Positions 48,017 through 56,752 are shown, counted from the stretch's first letter. The stretch is 64,000 nucleotides of DNA from Legionella adelaidensis (GCF_900637865.1 NZ_LR134422.1:124001-188000); one strand, 5' to 3'. A program made the numbers and translations. The notes: generated by a model not told the origin, from the sequence alone.

Positions 48017-51000
48017 TTAATCAGTTATACGCAGAGAACCTGAAAAACTGTTTCTTTCTTCCAAGCTTAAATTAACTGCATTATTAACATTAGCTTTAAA
48101 TTCACGTATTTGTTTTTCAACAGAGGTCTCCGGGAAAAATCTTCCAGTAGCTACCTTAACCACGCCAGCAGTTATACCCACCGTAGCAATATACCCAATT
48201 AAAATGGCGAAATTGCGAAACATCTCGCCCCATTTTTTATATTTGGCAATGTATTGAGCTTGGGGTGTATTAAACAATGTGTTAACTGCACTTGTGATTT
48301 CATGAGGATTACTAATATAGATAGAGGTAAATTTACAATGCGCAATATCTTCCAATTGAGTCTTCAAAAAGGCTACATGATTCGCCTGATTACCCGCAGG
48401 AAAAGCACACTCCAAACCATTGATTAATGTTTCCACAGCCGCATTAAAGTAATATTGTCTTTGTTGATGCAACCTGATTTTTTCTTTATCCTCAGTAAAG
48501 TTTCTGGTCTCTATTTGTTGCTGTTCTTGTATGCATTCTTTGAAAGTTTCCGCAACAGGATTAGAAGGCTCATCAACGGATACTAAGCATGACTTTTCAT
48601 TATCTGAATTAACATAGGATAAAGATGAAGAGGCTGAGGCAGCGTGCGTACATGCTAAAAAACTCATTTTTTCAGTAGTATCAGTAATATCAGCAGATTG
48701 AGATGTTCCAACATTCTTAGATGATGACGGTACAGAAACAGGGTTATTTTCAGGTAAATCCGAGTATGCTAAGTATTTTTCTAAATCCTCTTTAAATCTA
48801 CTTCTATAAGTCTCTAATTGTTGGCCTTCTAAACCTTGTTCCTTGAGTAGCCATTCTTCAACATGTGACCGCAAGTCTTCTTGCGTTTTAGAGAGCGGCT
48901 CAAATGTTTTAATAAAATCGCGCAATGAAGAAGCTACGGCGTTAAGTAAAACACTCTCTTCCTTTTCTGGTGATAAAGAGACACTTGCAGTTGCTTCTGA
49001 AGTTGATGGTCCAACTGGTATTTCTTTATCGACATGAACGCCCAGGAGTCGTCCTTGTAGTACACCGGTAGCAATCCGCTGAATTTTCCCTGGATTACAA
49101 ACAATATGCTCTTCTTCGTAAGCATCAGCCAAATTTGTAATAAGAGCGACTCTGGCATTTTCACGTTCTTTATTCAGTGCAGCTTCATCTGCCATACCGA
49201 TAAATGGTCCATGATTAATGAAATGCCATAAACGCGCAAAAAACTCACGACCTGTAATATTAATTCCATGGGAAGAAATAATCGCATCAGCAGTTATAGG
49301 AGCAAACCCACTCGCTGCTTGAAATCCTAGAACCATTCGCGCACATTTCTTGATAAATTCATTAGGGAAATGGTTTAAATAATCAATAAAAGCTGTGTAA
49401 TCGCTTGGTATCTCTTTCGTATCATAAGCAAGTTGCATGAATGTACCCATGGCCTGAGTTGTCGCCTCATCTCGTCCAGTGGCATGAACATCAATAGCTG
49501 TAGCCCCCAATCGCGCGGCTCTATGCATATTTACCAGCTGATTTAAAGGGGTAGTAAGAATTTGACGCAGACGTTCATAATACTCCCCTGGATATTGTGG
49601 CATTTGCCCTGCTTGTATTTCCGCTAATGCATTCGCTATTCTTCCTTGTCTTTCTTCTTCTCCATATACAGGCATCTCCCGATCGATTCGCGACTGCCTT
49701 ACGGTAATTTCATAAACGGTCTTCATAATCTGTGCGCGATCTGCTGAGCGCAGAGGCGGCTGTAGCAATGGTGCTGATATATTAATCAAATGTTCCCATT
49801 GCTGCACTGCAGGAATCCTGGCGAGGCCTTCTATAATGTGTTGATCAGTAATGTTAAATTGTTCAATAAAAGCCAAAAGGGCGCGAATGCGAACCAATGG
49901 AATGTCTTCAAAAGCATTAACAACATAATAATCAGTAATATTCCGGTTTCCTATAAAAGAAGCCAGTTCCTCCCACAGCTCAACTTCCTTTAGAGCCAGC
50001 GTGTCTATCATACCAGGATCGGTGATATGATACTTTTTTATAATTTCTATAAATTGTGGCCATAAGTCTGGAGTAATTTCTTTAATATTGAGCTGATATG
50101 GCTTAGGCTTGTATTCCTGGATATATTGAAAAAGATTCTCCCTCCTATTAGCAGCAGTTTGGGCGAATTCGCTAATAAAGTCTTGATCGGTAATTTGATG
50201 CGATCTGATAAAGCTTACAAAATCGAGCCATTCCTCAGGTGGTACTTCCGAGAGTGATAAAATCATGCATGAAAAAGAGGAGGCTTTATCAGGATCCAAG
50301 GGATTCTCTAATATAAAACGGGTTACAGCATCCCATTGCGCATTAGAAATTTTTGCAAGGCTGGAAAGATACCTAACAAGATTATGTTGTTTTGCAAAAT
50401 CCCATAAACGCGCTCGTTGTGTTTCAGGAATATTTACTAATGTATTAATAGCATCCCAATCAGTAACGTCATTTTCTTTTAAAAATTTGATAAAAGTAAA
50501 AGATTCATCAGGGGACATTTTTATAAGTGCGCCGATTGCCCAATCACTCATTAGCCTTCTTTGGATAAAACTAAATAAATCTTCCCACCTATCCTCTGGC
50601 TGTTTTGCATACAATAGCCCTCCTTTCAGACCTTCTCTATCAAAATTTTTGCTACGGACAAAATTGGTAAAGGATTGCCATTCATCTTTGGGCATTTTTA
50701 CCAGTATATATAAGAGATCACTTTGGCGCAGAATATTATTTTCTTGAATAAAAGTAGTAAATGCTTGCCAATCATCTGCACTAACCTGACTAAGCGCATA
50801 TAGCACGCGATAATCCAATATGTCATGTCTTCTGATAAAAACCAGCATTGGATCAAGAATTTCCATGGAAATTTTAGAGAGTATGTCAATATGGGCATTA
50901 GAAATGTGTCTAAGATTTGCGCGGACAAAAGTTGATATCCTGTTCCATCTGTCAGCTGGGACATTACCTAAAGAATGTCTTGTAAGATAATTATCAATAG

Positions 51001-51073
51001 GGTTCTCGTGAAGAAACCTATCTAATTCCTGAGGACTTACACGCCATTCTTGAATGTCAATTTCTCTGGGCAT
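48017..51073 (-). CDS. Large helical-repeat (alpha-solenoid) protein with C-terminal membrane segment
   Basis: A 1018-residue protein. Residues about 10-440 hold roughly eleven to twelve degenerate units of about 35-37 residues. The core reads W-x-x-F-x-x-F-I-x(4)-[IV]-x-D-x(3)-[IL]-x-x-L, for example DDWQAFTTFIQENNILRQSD, DEWQSFTNFVRSKNF, EEWLDFVSFIRSHQITDQDF and RIRALLAFIEQFNITDQHI. A globular part with MHRAARLGATAID follows, then a Ser-rich linker (about 760-840). Near 970 there is a hydrophobic helix (FAILIGYIATVGITAGVVKV). No known repeat family was recognised. It is probably a protein-binding scaffold, effector-like. Confidence 0.6.
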   Translation of the reverse strand: MPREIDIQEWRVSPQELDRFLHENPIDNYLTRHSLGNVPADRWNRISTFVRANLRHISNAHIDILSKISMEILDPMLVFIRRHDILDYRVLYALSQVSADDWQAFTTFIQENNILRQSDLLYILVKMPKDEWQSFTNFVRSKNFDREGLKGGLLYAKQPEDRWEDLFSFIQRRLMSDWAIGALIKMSPDESFTFIKFLKENDVTDWDAINTLVNIPETQRARLWDFAKQHNLVRYLSSLAKISNAQWDAVTRFILENPLDPDKASSFSCMILSLSEVPPEEWLDFVSFIRSHQITDQDFISEFAQTAANRRENLFQYIQEYKPKPYQLNIKEITPDLWPQFIEIIKKYHITDPGMIDTLALKEVELWEELASFIGNRNITDYYVVNAFEDIPLVRIRALLAFIEQFNITDQHIIEGLARIPAVQQWEHLINISAPLLQPPLRSADRAQIMKTVYEITVRQSRIDREMPVYGEEERQGRIANALAEIQAGQMPQYPGEYYERLRQILTTPLNQLVNMHRAARLGATAIDVHATGRDEATTQAMGTFMQLAYDTKEIPSDYTAFIDYLNHFPNEFIKKCARMVLGFQAASGFAPITADAIISSHGINITGREFFARLWHFINHGPFIGMADEAALNKERENARVALITNLADAYEEEHIVCNPGKIQRIATGVLQGRLLGVHVDKEIPVGPSTSEATASVSLSPEKEESVLLNAVASSLRDFIKTFEPLSKTQEDLRSHVEEWLLKEQGLEGQQLETYRSRFKEDLEKYLAYSDLPENNPVSVPSSSKNVGTSQSADITDTTEKMSFLACTHAASASSSLSYVNSDNEKSCLVSVDEPSNPVAETFKECIQEQQQIETRNFTEDKEKIRLHQQRQYYFNAAVETLINGLECAFPAGNQANHVAFLKTQLEDIAHCKFTSIYISNPHEITSAVNTLFNTPQAQYIAKYKKWGEMFRNFAILIGYIATVGITAGVVKVATGRFFPETSVEKQIREFKANVNNAVNLSLEERNSFSGSLRITD

Positions 51074-51576
51074 AAAATTTCTTACTTTAAAAAAATGTTC
51101 ATTATTTTATCAAAAAATAAATATTGTGATCAAGTAAAGATGTAGGATTAAGTAAGCCTGGTTGCTTTGAATAGCGCGTAGGAAATCATTCACTTAATCG
51201 ATATATGGATTATTCTTTTTAAATGTCAATGGATCATTATCAATTAAGATGGATCGCTCGTCACCAGCAAGGTCATTACCTATAACCGTCATATTATCCG
51301 TGTATAATTCTAATTTAAAAGGAGCATCAAAAAATAAGAAACTTACCTAGAATTAAGCCTTCATCGCATCCAGATTAAATCCAGCGGATAATGGTGAATG
51401 TGAATAAACCTCACCCCTAAATTGATCAACGATGCCTTAGCATTTTAAAGAAGATAGGGCATGCCACGCTTTTATTGTCTCCTTGAAGCATTACAAATCA
51501 ATCATTAAGAATCAATGAGCCAGTTGTCATTTTCTCGTACAACTGCCTACTTATCCGTCTCCTTTCATTTTTAAGT

Positions 51577-51605
51577 TTGACTTATTAGTTATCATCAATC
51601 ATACT
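51577..51605 (+). promoter_or_regulatory. Sigma-70 promoter of the TumE/TumA operon
   Basis: TTGACT at 51577-51582, a spacer of exactly 17 bases, then CATACT at 51600-51605. The gene starts 36 bases downstream of the -10 box. Confidence 0.6.
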
Positions 51606-51609
51606 TCAT

Positions 51610-51626
51610 GTATCAACTGGTGATAC
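51610..51626 (+). promoter_or_regulatory. Dyad operator of the TumE/TumA operon
   Basis: GTATCA, 5-base spacer ACTGG, TGATAC: a perfect 6-bp dyad just downstream of the -10 box, overlapping the expected transcription start. This is a likely binding site for the HTH antitoxin (inference). Confidence 0.6.
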
Positions 51627-51641
51627 TTAAAAGAACTGAAT

Positions 51642-52013
51642 ATGAAGTCAGATATAGGGTTAGAAGTTTTGCTATCACTGGATGGTACTGAATATACCGA
51701 GGAAAATGGCTATTGGCATAAAATTGAGGCCTCTAGAGTTGAGCCAACAAAAGAAAGGCCCCACGGCATCCGATATAACTTAACACTTCATGACAACTAC
51801 AATCAACGTATTTTGGGGTTTGATAACGCTCATGCCGTTAAAGCAAAAAAACATGGCTACTATACTGGAAGTATTGTGTCTTACGATCATATGCATCGCT
51901 CTATTAAGGACAAAGGCATCCCTTATGAGTTTGAAAGCGCACAGCAATTGCTTAATGATTTTTTAAATGAAGTGAATTCAATTATGAGTAAATTGAATAA
52001 CGGAGGTAATTAA
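51642..52013 (+). CDS. TumE-like toxin (DUF6516 family)
   Basis: A 123-residue protein of the DUF6516/TumE pattern: an N-terminal strand-rich half (LLSLDGTEYTEENGYWHKIEAS), the motif PHGIRYNLTLHD and H-rich GYYTGSIVSYDHMHR. The next gene is an HTH protein of the kind usually paired with it, two bases after its stop. Family knowledge: these pairs act as toxin (first gene) and antitoxin (second gene). The mechanism is not visible from the sequence. Confidence 0.72.
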   Translation: MKSDIGLEVLLSLDGTEYTEENGYWHKIEASRVEPTKERPHGIRYNLTLHDNYNQRILGFDNAHAVKAKKHGYYTGSIVSYDHMHRSIKDKGIPYEFESAQQLLNDFLNEVNSIMSKLNNGGN

Positions 52014-52014
52014 A

Positions 52015-52386
52015 ATGAAAATTATAAAAGTTGGTATTATGCCACGAGAACATTTTCAAAAACGATTGATTGATATTGCTTCTGGACGCTATATACCAAA
52101 GAAAAACGAACCAAAAGTTTGGTTTTCTTCTATTAAATCGCTAGGGGAAGTTCTCAGCGAAAATAATCTGCGATTATTGCGTATTATTGATGAAGAAAAA
52201 CCTTCGTCAATAAAAGAATTGGCAGAAATTACACAGCGGCAACCAGGCAATCTTAGCCGAACACTAAAAACAATGGAGCGCTATGGAATTATTGAATTTA
52301 AAAAAAGTGGTAAAAATTCAAGACCTATTGCCAAAGCACTTGGATTTAATATTGAATATAACGCGCTTAATTTTTTAACCGCTTAA
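52015..52386 (+). CDS. TumA-like winged-HTH antitoxin
   Basis: A 123-residue protein. The middle is a MarR-like winged helix: LRLLRIIDEEKPSSIKELAE, RQPGNLSRTLKTMERYGIIE, then a basic wing FKKSGKNSRP. This is the HVO_A0114-type regulator usually found beside TumE-like proteins. GGAGG at 52002-52006 lies 8 bases upstream of its ATG. It probably neutralises the toxin and represses the operon at the dyad 51610-51626. Confidence 0.75.
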   Translation: MKIIKVGIMPREHFQKRLIDIASGRYIPKKNEPKVWFSSIKSLGEVLSENNLRLLRIIDEEKPSSIKELAEITQRQPGNLSRTLKTMERYGIIEFKKSGKNSRPIAKALGFNIEYNALNFLTA

Positions 52387-52750
52387 AACTAATCATTCAA
52401 TACAGAAATCCAATATAGCTATGGGCGTTTTTTTAAGCCCATATGCTCGATTTTCAAACCGAGATTATTGGCCAGGATGTCACTGACAATACCAAAAAAG
52501 ATATTGCCAAGGAAATAAAAAAAATTGAACCCAAACCTCTCATCGATATTCACTATTTCTCTGTAGCTAATATGCCTATGGGGTCAGGTCTTTCCTTTTG
52601 CCTTTTTTGTAATTATCCTACTAATCCTAGAATAATGAAGTTGGAAAAAATTCCCAAGCTCCTTGATAGTGTAGAAACCACTGGAATAAGCGTTATATAT
52701 TGCCTCATCCCTGTTTTTTGCTCCTTGTTTATATTCATCCAACAAGTATT
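52387..52750. other. Gap between the TumA-like gene and the RAYT remnant
   Basis: A 364-bp gap. It contains the hairpin at 52420-52443 and the left GGGGTCAGGT repeat at 52580. A plus-strand frame from 52443 to 52772 crosses the repeat and shows no family resemblance, so I do not call it a gene. Confidence 0.45.
52420..52443 (+). terminator. Hairpin after the TumE/TumA operon
   Basis: TATGGGC, loop GTTTTTTTAA, GCCCATA: a perfect 7-bp stem that can extend by AGC/GCT across one bulged T. It lies 33 bases after the antitoxin stop. The T-tract is in the loop rather than after the stem, so termination efficiency is uncertain. Confidence 0.5.
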
Positions 52751-53161
52751 TTATTGTAATTTCTTATATTGAATTTTAGGAATTTCGAGTAAATTTGGTC
52801 GTGTCTTAGCTTTTTCAATTGCATTCAAAACGAAGGAATCTGAGCCTAAATAAATCTGATTTTTTAAGCTCTCCCAGGGGAAAACGCTACTGATACCATC
52901 GGCAACAAAATTCATATAATGAATAGTTGATTTTTCATCGTTGCCAAACAAAGATAAGATAAAATCAGTCTTTAGCCAAGAGGGCGCTTGTGCTGCCCCT
53001 ATTTGAGCTAAATAACTACTCCAACGCCACTCACTTGCACTTTCCACCAAAAATGCTCGTACTGGGTTCAGTATAATGTAGCGAGCTAGTTCAAGAAGAT
53101 AGGCATCTTTCTCAACCAATATACTTTTAAATCTTCCTTGAAAAACATGACACCTGACCCC
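52580..53161. mobile_element. Remnant RAYT unit bounded by inverted GGGGTCAGGT repeats
   Basis: GGGGTCAGGT at 52580-52589 and its inverted copy ACCTGACCCC at 53152-53161 enclose 562 bases. The enclosed minus-strand frame encodes the C-terminal part of a REP-associated tyrosine transposase. RAYT resemblance ends at the right repeat, so the catalytic N-terminus was lost exactly there. This looks like an internally deleted, non-autonomous unit. Confidence 0.55.
52751..53150 (-). pseudogene. RAYT (REP-associated tyrosine transposase), N-terminus missing
   Basis: Minus-strand text HVFQGRFKSILVEKDAYLLE, then LARYIILNPVRA and EWRWSSYLA, is the C-terminal half of Y1_Tnp/TnpA_REP proteins. The HUH motif and catalytic tyrosine region that should precede it are absent. 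The frame continues to 53290 but there encodes unrelated residues through the hairpin at 53224-53244. It would be inactive for transposition. Confidence 0.75.
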
Positions 53162-53223
53162 CACTATCCTTTCGTCGAAGTTTATAACCAGAGTGGTGCC
53201 TATTTCTTTACTCTTATATAAAA

Positions 53224-53244
53224 CCTGGTTGACTAGCAACCAGG
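53224..53244. repeat. Perfect 8-bp stem hairpin, REP-like
   Basis: CCTGGTTG, loop ACTAG, CAACCAGG. It lies 62 bases outside the right repeat of the RAYT remnant. Hairpins of this size beside RAYT genes are usually the REP substrates of that transposase (family knowledge). A half-site CCTGGTTGC also occurs near 51159. Confidence 0.6.
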
Positions 53245-53299
53245 CTTGTATCTTTAAAAAGTAAGCAAAAAAGCTTAATCTCAAGGGCACTTGGGATGG

Positions 53300-53476
53300 G
53301 AGGAGAGATCTTGAAACCAGGCAAGGCTTAAAAAGCCTGTGAGCGTAGAGTAGGACCTTCTCCCCACTTATCTATCGACCGTACAGTATCTTAGGCTACC
53401 GACCAAGTAAGCCTGCATTCACAAGCATGGTCAATGATAAATAACCCCAAGTATTCACAAGCATTAGGAGATTAGC
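53300..53476 (+). ncRNA. Candidate IS110 bridge-RNA region (left end of the IS)
   Basis: About 175 non-coding bases precede the IS110 transposase. They hold a hairpin AGGCTT-AAA-AAGCCT (53324-53338), a second stem AGGCT/AGCCT (53393-53397 with 53410-53414), and a 12-bp direct repeat ATTCACAAGCAT at 53417-53428 and 53453-53464. In IS110-group elements the 5' non-coding end encodes a structured bridge RNA with target- and donor-binding loops. Only 46 bases follow the transposase, so the RNA should be here. Boundaries are approximate and no loop sequence is proven. Confidence 0.45.
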
Positions 53477-54439
53477 ATGTCAGGGTTCGATTGTGTAGGT
53501 GTTGATGTTGCGAAAGATAAATTTGACGTATCCGTTGAGTATAAAGGGAAAAGCAAACATAAAGTTTTTGCTAATAAGGAGCAAGGATATATTGAGTTTT
53601 TAACATGGCTTCATGAATACACTATTAACCCTTGGGTTTGTATGGAAGCAACTGGGCATTACAGCACAAAAATCGCGGATTTTCTAATAGGGCAAGGCAT
53701 CCGAGTCAGTGTAGTTAATCCATTTCAAATTAAAAACTATGCCAAAGCGTCACTTATTCGGAATAAAAATGACCGGGTAGATTCGGAAGTTATTCGACAG
53801 TTTTGTAAACGGATGGAGCCTCGTCCCTATCAGGCTTCGTCTCCTGAGCAGAAAGAAATTAAAGACTTAACCAAGCTTCTTGATATGTTAAAAGGTCAAT
53901 TAACTCAGCTCACTAATCAAAGGCATAGTACTCAAGGAAGTATTGCAAAGAAAGCTTTGACCAAGCTTATTATGCAGCTTGAGAAAGAAATTGCGAAGGT
54001 AGAAAAACAAATTGCGGACTTAATTGCTAGTAATTCACAACTTAAAGAAAAATTGGAGTTAATTACCAGTATAAAAGGCATTGGCAATTTAACGGCCTAT
54101 CATATTCTGGCCCTTATGCCAGATGTCAATTCCTTTTCTACTGCCAAGCAATTTGCAGCCTATACGGGTATTACTCCAAAACAGCGTGAGTCAGGAACCT
54201 TTATCGGTAAAACTACTATCTCAAAATTAGGGGATGCCAGATTGAGGAAATCTTTATACATGGCTGCATTAGTCGCCAAACGATATAATAAAGGGCTTGC
54301 TTCGTTTGTAGCTCGTTTACAATTAAAGGGAAAAACACCAAAAACCATTATCTGTGCCGTTATGCGAAAATTAACACATATAATTTTTGGTGTTCTTAAA
54401 AATAAACTGCCTTATAATGAAAATTATCATTGCATTTAA
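53477..54439 (+). CDS. IS110-family transposase (DEDD recombinase)
   Basis: A 320-residue protein. The RuvC-like domain starts GVDVAKDKFDVSV (first Asp), with EATGHY (Glu) and NDRVDSEVIRQF (last Asps). A coiled-coil linker follows (about 140-195). The C-terminal Tnp_20 domain has ITSIKGIGNLTAYHI, FAAYTGITPKQRESG and TTISKLGDARLRKSLYMAA, with the recombinase serine in TTISK. Length is typical and the frame is intact, so it may be active. AGGAG precedes the ATG closely. The element lies between the RAYT remnant and the GrpB-GNAT gene. Confidence 0.92.
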   Translation: MSGFDCVGVDVAKDKFDVSVEYKGKSKHKVFANKEQGYIEFLTWLHEYTINPWVCMEATGHYSTKIADFLIGQGIRVSVVNPFQIKNYAKASLIRNKNDRVDSEVIRQFCKRMEPRPYQASSPEQKEIKDLTKLLDMLKGQLTQLTNQRHSTQGSIAKKALTKLIMQLEKEIAKVEKQIADLIASNSQLKEKLELITSIKGIGNLTAYHILALMPDVNSFSTAKQFAAYTGITPKQRESGTFIGKTTISKLGDARLRKSLYMAALVAKRYNKGLASFVARLQLKGKTPKTIICAVMRKLTHIIFGVLKNKLPYNENYHCI

Positions 54440-54485
54440 AGACAGTATCTACGAGACTGCATTATTAAAACGAGCAAGCAATCTA

Positions 54486-55454
54486 TTATAAAATTTTTCC
54501 TATAGCTGTATCTTGAGGATCACTTTCATAACCATCCGGATCTTCAAAGGGCATAGTTATATAACTATGATTTTTATAAAATCTTAAAGCCGTGGGAGAG
54601 GACTCAATATGCAGACTCCTATACCCTTGGCTTTTCAGCCATTTTTCACATAGTTGCAATAACTGACTACCGTATTGACGGCTTCTTTTTTCTTCATCAA
54701 TAACAATAATGCGCATAGCTGCTCTTTTTTGTGGCCATAATTGCAGATGAGCATAACCAGTGATGCGGGTACCTTGATATAATATAAAATGCACATGATC
54801 TTTATGATCAAAAGTCCAAGTATACGGATCAGAAACGCCTATTTTGTCAAAGAAATAATACTGTCTAAAATGACAAACGGCATCCCATTCTCTCGTTGTT
54901 AATGCTTTAACTATTCTTAATCCTGTAAATCCTGCCTTTCGATCAATGCTGGCAATAAAATCCTCTTTACCCAAGCAATAGGCAGTTATGTCGTTCGGAT
55001 AGTGATTTGCCAAGTTTTGCTTTAACTGAGCATAAGCATTCTTATCCTCTGAGTGAGTTTCCATCCAATCCCGAAATTTTATATGCCGTTCAATATCCGG
55101 ATTACCTGTTTCAAAGATGTGAATATTATATGCCTTCTGGTTACCTCCTTTCTGGAAGTAGCGACGAAAGGGAATGCCATATTCCCCTTTAAATTCATAG
55201 TCAAGCGCCTTCATAGCAGCGATGGCATTATCAACCTTCACAATATCCGAAACTACGGGAATCATGTCAATAATCGGTTTAGCCGCCAGACCTGGTACTG
55301 ATGTTGATCCAATATGGTGTACTTCAATGCAATTATTGCCAAGTGCCTTCTTAATCGCACTAGCTTCCGATTCAAATTGGATGGGCCATCGAGGATCGTA
55401 AGGAACCACTCGAATGAGCATTTCAACTTTTAAGTCATCAACATTCAATCGCAT
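54486..55454 (-). CDS. GrpB/UPF0157 nucleotidyltransferase-like domain fused to GNAT acetyltransferase
   Basis: A 322-residue protein. Residues 1-170 are GrpB-like: PYDPRWPIQFESEA, EVHHIGSTSVPGLAAKPIID and YNIHIFETGNPDIERHIKFR. This family resembles minimal nucleotidyltransferases and is linked to CoA metabolism (dephospho-CoA kinase fusions). Residues 180-322 are GNAT: RIIVIDEEKRSRQYGSQLLQ and SSPTALRFYKNHSY. The substrate of either half is unknown. Confidence 0.88.
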   Translation of the reverse strand: MRLNVDDLKVEMLIRVVPYDPRWPIQFESEASAIKKALGNNCIEVHHIGSTSVPGLAAKPIIDMIPVVSDIVKVDNAIAAMKALDYEFKGEYGIPFRRYFQKGGNQKAYNIHIFETGNPDIERHIKFRDWMETHSEDKNAYAQLKQNLANHYPNDITAYCLGKEDFIASIDRKAGFTGLRIVKALTTREWDAVCHFRQYYFFDKIGVSDPYTWTFDHKDHVHFILYQGTRITGYAHLQLWPQKRAAMRIIVIDEEKRSRQYGSQLLQLCEKWLKSQGYRSLHIESSPTALRFYKNHSYITMPFEDPDGYESDPQDTAIGKIL

Positions 55455-55600
55455 TTTATAATGAGGAATAGGATGCCAAGGGGCAGTTCTTGTGTTTTAG
55501 CCAATGGTTTAAAATGAAATCTGCATTTCATAATTGATTAAGGTGAAATAGCTGGGATAATACCACACTTTAGTCCACGATAGATTTTCCGAGGTTCTGT

Positions 55601-56170
55601 ATGCCTAAGTTATCGATATTTATAGCGATAAGTCTTGATGGTTATATTGCGAGACATGATGGTTCTATTGATTGGCTTATAGAAGCTAACCATTTGGCAC
55701 CCCCGGGTGAAGACTGCGGTTATAAGGCATTTATATCAACGGTTGATTTAATGATTATGGGTAGACACAGTTTTGAAAAGGTTTTATCTTTTAATGAATG
55801 GCCCTACGGTAATTTACCTATCATTGTTTTAACTTCCGGTTCTATTGATGTTCCTGAACACTTGGAACCTTTTGTCTCTATTTCCAATAAAAAACCCCAT
55901 GATTTATATCAGGAGTTGGAAGAAAAAAACTTTCAGCATATTTATATTGATGGAGGCATTACAATACAACAATTTTTACATGCTGGCTTAATTAATGAAG
56001 TTACTTTAACACTGATTCCAATTCTTATCGGCACAGGAAAAAGATTATTTGGTGATCTAGATCAGGATATCGAGCTTAATCATATTGCAACAACAAGTTA
56101 TCTGGGAGGCTTTGTTCAAATCAAATACCAAATTAATGGTCATGCGAGTATAACCCATGTCCCTAATTAA
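55601..56170 (+). CDS. Dihydrofolate reductase-family protein (RibD C-terminal type)
   Basis: A 189-residue protein with SIFIAISLDGYIARHDGSID at the N-terminus, DLMIMGRHSFEKVL, IYIDGGITIQQFL and LIPILIGTGKRLF, the standard order of the RibD C-terminal/DHFR-like fold. Such proteins are NADPH-dependent reductases of unknown substrate and some act in drug modification. The GNAT gene starts 14 bases before its stop, so translation is coupled. Confidence 0.88.
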   Translation: MPKLSIFIAISLDGYIARHDGSIDWLIEANHLAPPGEDCGYKAFISTVDLMIMGRHSFEKVLSFNEWPYGNLPIIVLTSGSIDVPEHLEPFVSISNKKPHDLYQELEEKNFQHIYIDGGITIQQFLHAGLINEVTLTLIPILIGTGKRLFGDLDQDIELNHIATTSYLGGFVQIKYQINGHASITHVPN

Positions 56171-56693
56171 AACATCAAGATTAATACTTAGGCCTTGGCA
56201 ACAAAGCGATGTGGAGCCTTATTTTCTAATTAACCAGGACACTAGGGTTATTGAGTTTTTGCCTGGATCTATATCTAAAGAGCAGATTAATGATTTTATG
56301 CAATATCAAAATCAACAATTGAAAAACCGAGGATATATGCTATGGGCCGCAGAATTACCGGACACCAGAGAACTGATTGGCTTTATTGGGCTAAATTATT
56401 TTGATAAGCCAGCACATTTTTCCCCAGCTGTAGAAATTGGCTGGCGTCTAGGTTCTCAATATTGGGGAAATGGCTATGCAACAGAAGGTGCTTTGGCTTG
56501 CCTTGATTACGGGTTTAATCAGCTTGGAATAAACGAAATAGTTGCATTTACAGTACCCGACAACTTACGCTCACGCAAAGTCATGGAAAAGATTGGAATG
56601 GTACAGGACATTGAAGGTTCTTTTGCCCATCCTAAACTTCCAGTGGATCACCGACTATCAAAACATGTCTTATATCGAATACATAGAAAGTAA
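56157..56693 (+). CDS. RimJ/RimL-type GNAT acetyltransferase, paralogue of the 45389 gene
   Basis: A 178-residue protein: TSRLILRPWQQSDVEPYF, ELIGFIGLN, EIGWRLGSQYWGNGYATEGA, NLRSRKVMEKIGM and the C-terminal LSKHVLYRI. Most of these segments have direct counterparts in the 45389 protein. It overlaps the DHFR-like gene by 14 bases. Confidence 0.87.
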   Translation: MSLIKTSRLILRPWQQSDVEPYFLINQDTRVIEFLPGSISKEQINDFMQYQNQQLKNRGYMLWAAELPDTRELIGFIGLNYFDKPAHFSPAVEIGWRLGSQYWGNGYATEGALACLDYGFNQLGINEIVAFTVPDNLRSRKVMEKIGMVQDIEGSFAHPKLPVDHRLSKHVLYRIHRK

Positions 56694-56752
56694 GTTCACT
56701 TACGTTCATCTAAATGATGAGGGGTTGCTATGGCATTAGCTTTATAAGTTTA

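Larger units (their letters stand above)
51074..51641. other. Gap upstream of the TumE/TumA pair
   Basis: A 568-bp gap, AT-rich and without a convincing frame until the toxin-antitoxin promoter at 51577. A stretch CCTGGTTGC near 51159 matches half of the hairpin at 53224-53244 and may be a solitary REP half-site. Confidence 0.4.

Noticed and set aside
52443-52772. A 109-codon plus-strand reading frame
   Set aside because: It begins inside the hairpin after the antitoxin gene, runs through the GGGGTCAGGT repeat and into the opposite strand of the RAYT remnant, and has no family resemblance or ribosome site.
53151-53290. N-terminal extension of the RAYT frame
   Set aside because: It is open by chance. 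It contains the REP-like hairpin and shows none of the HUH transposase motifs.
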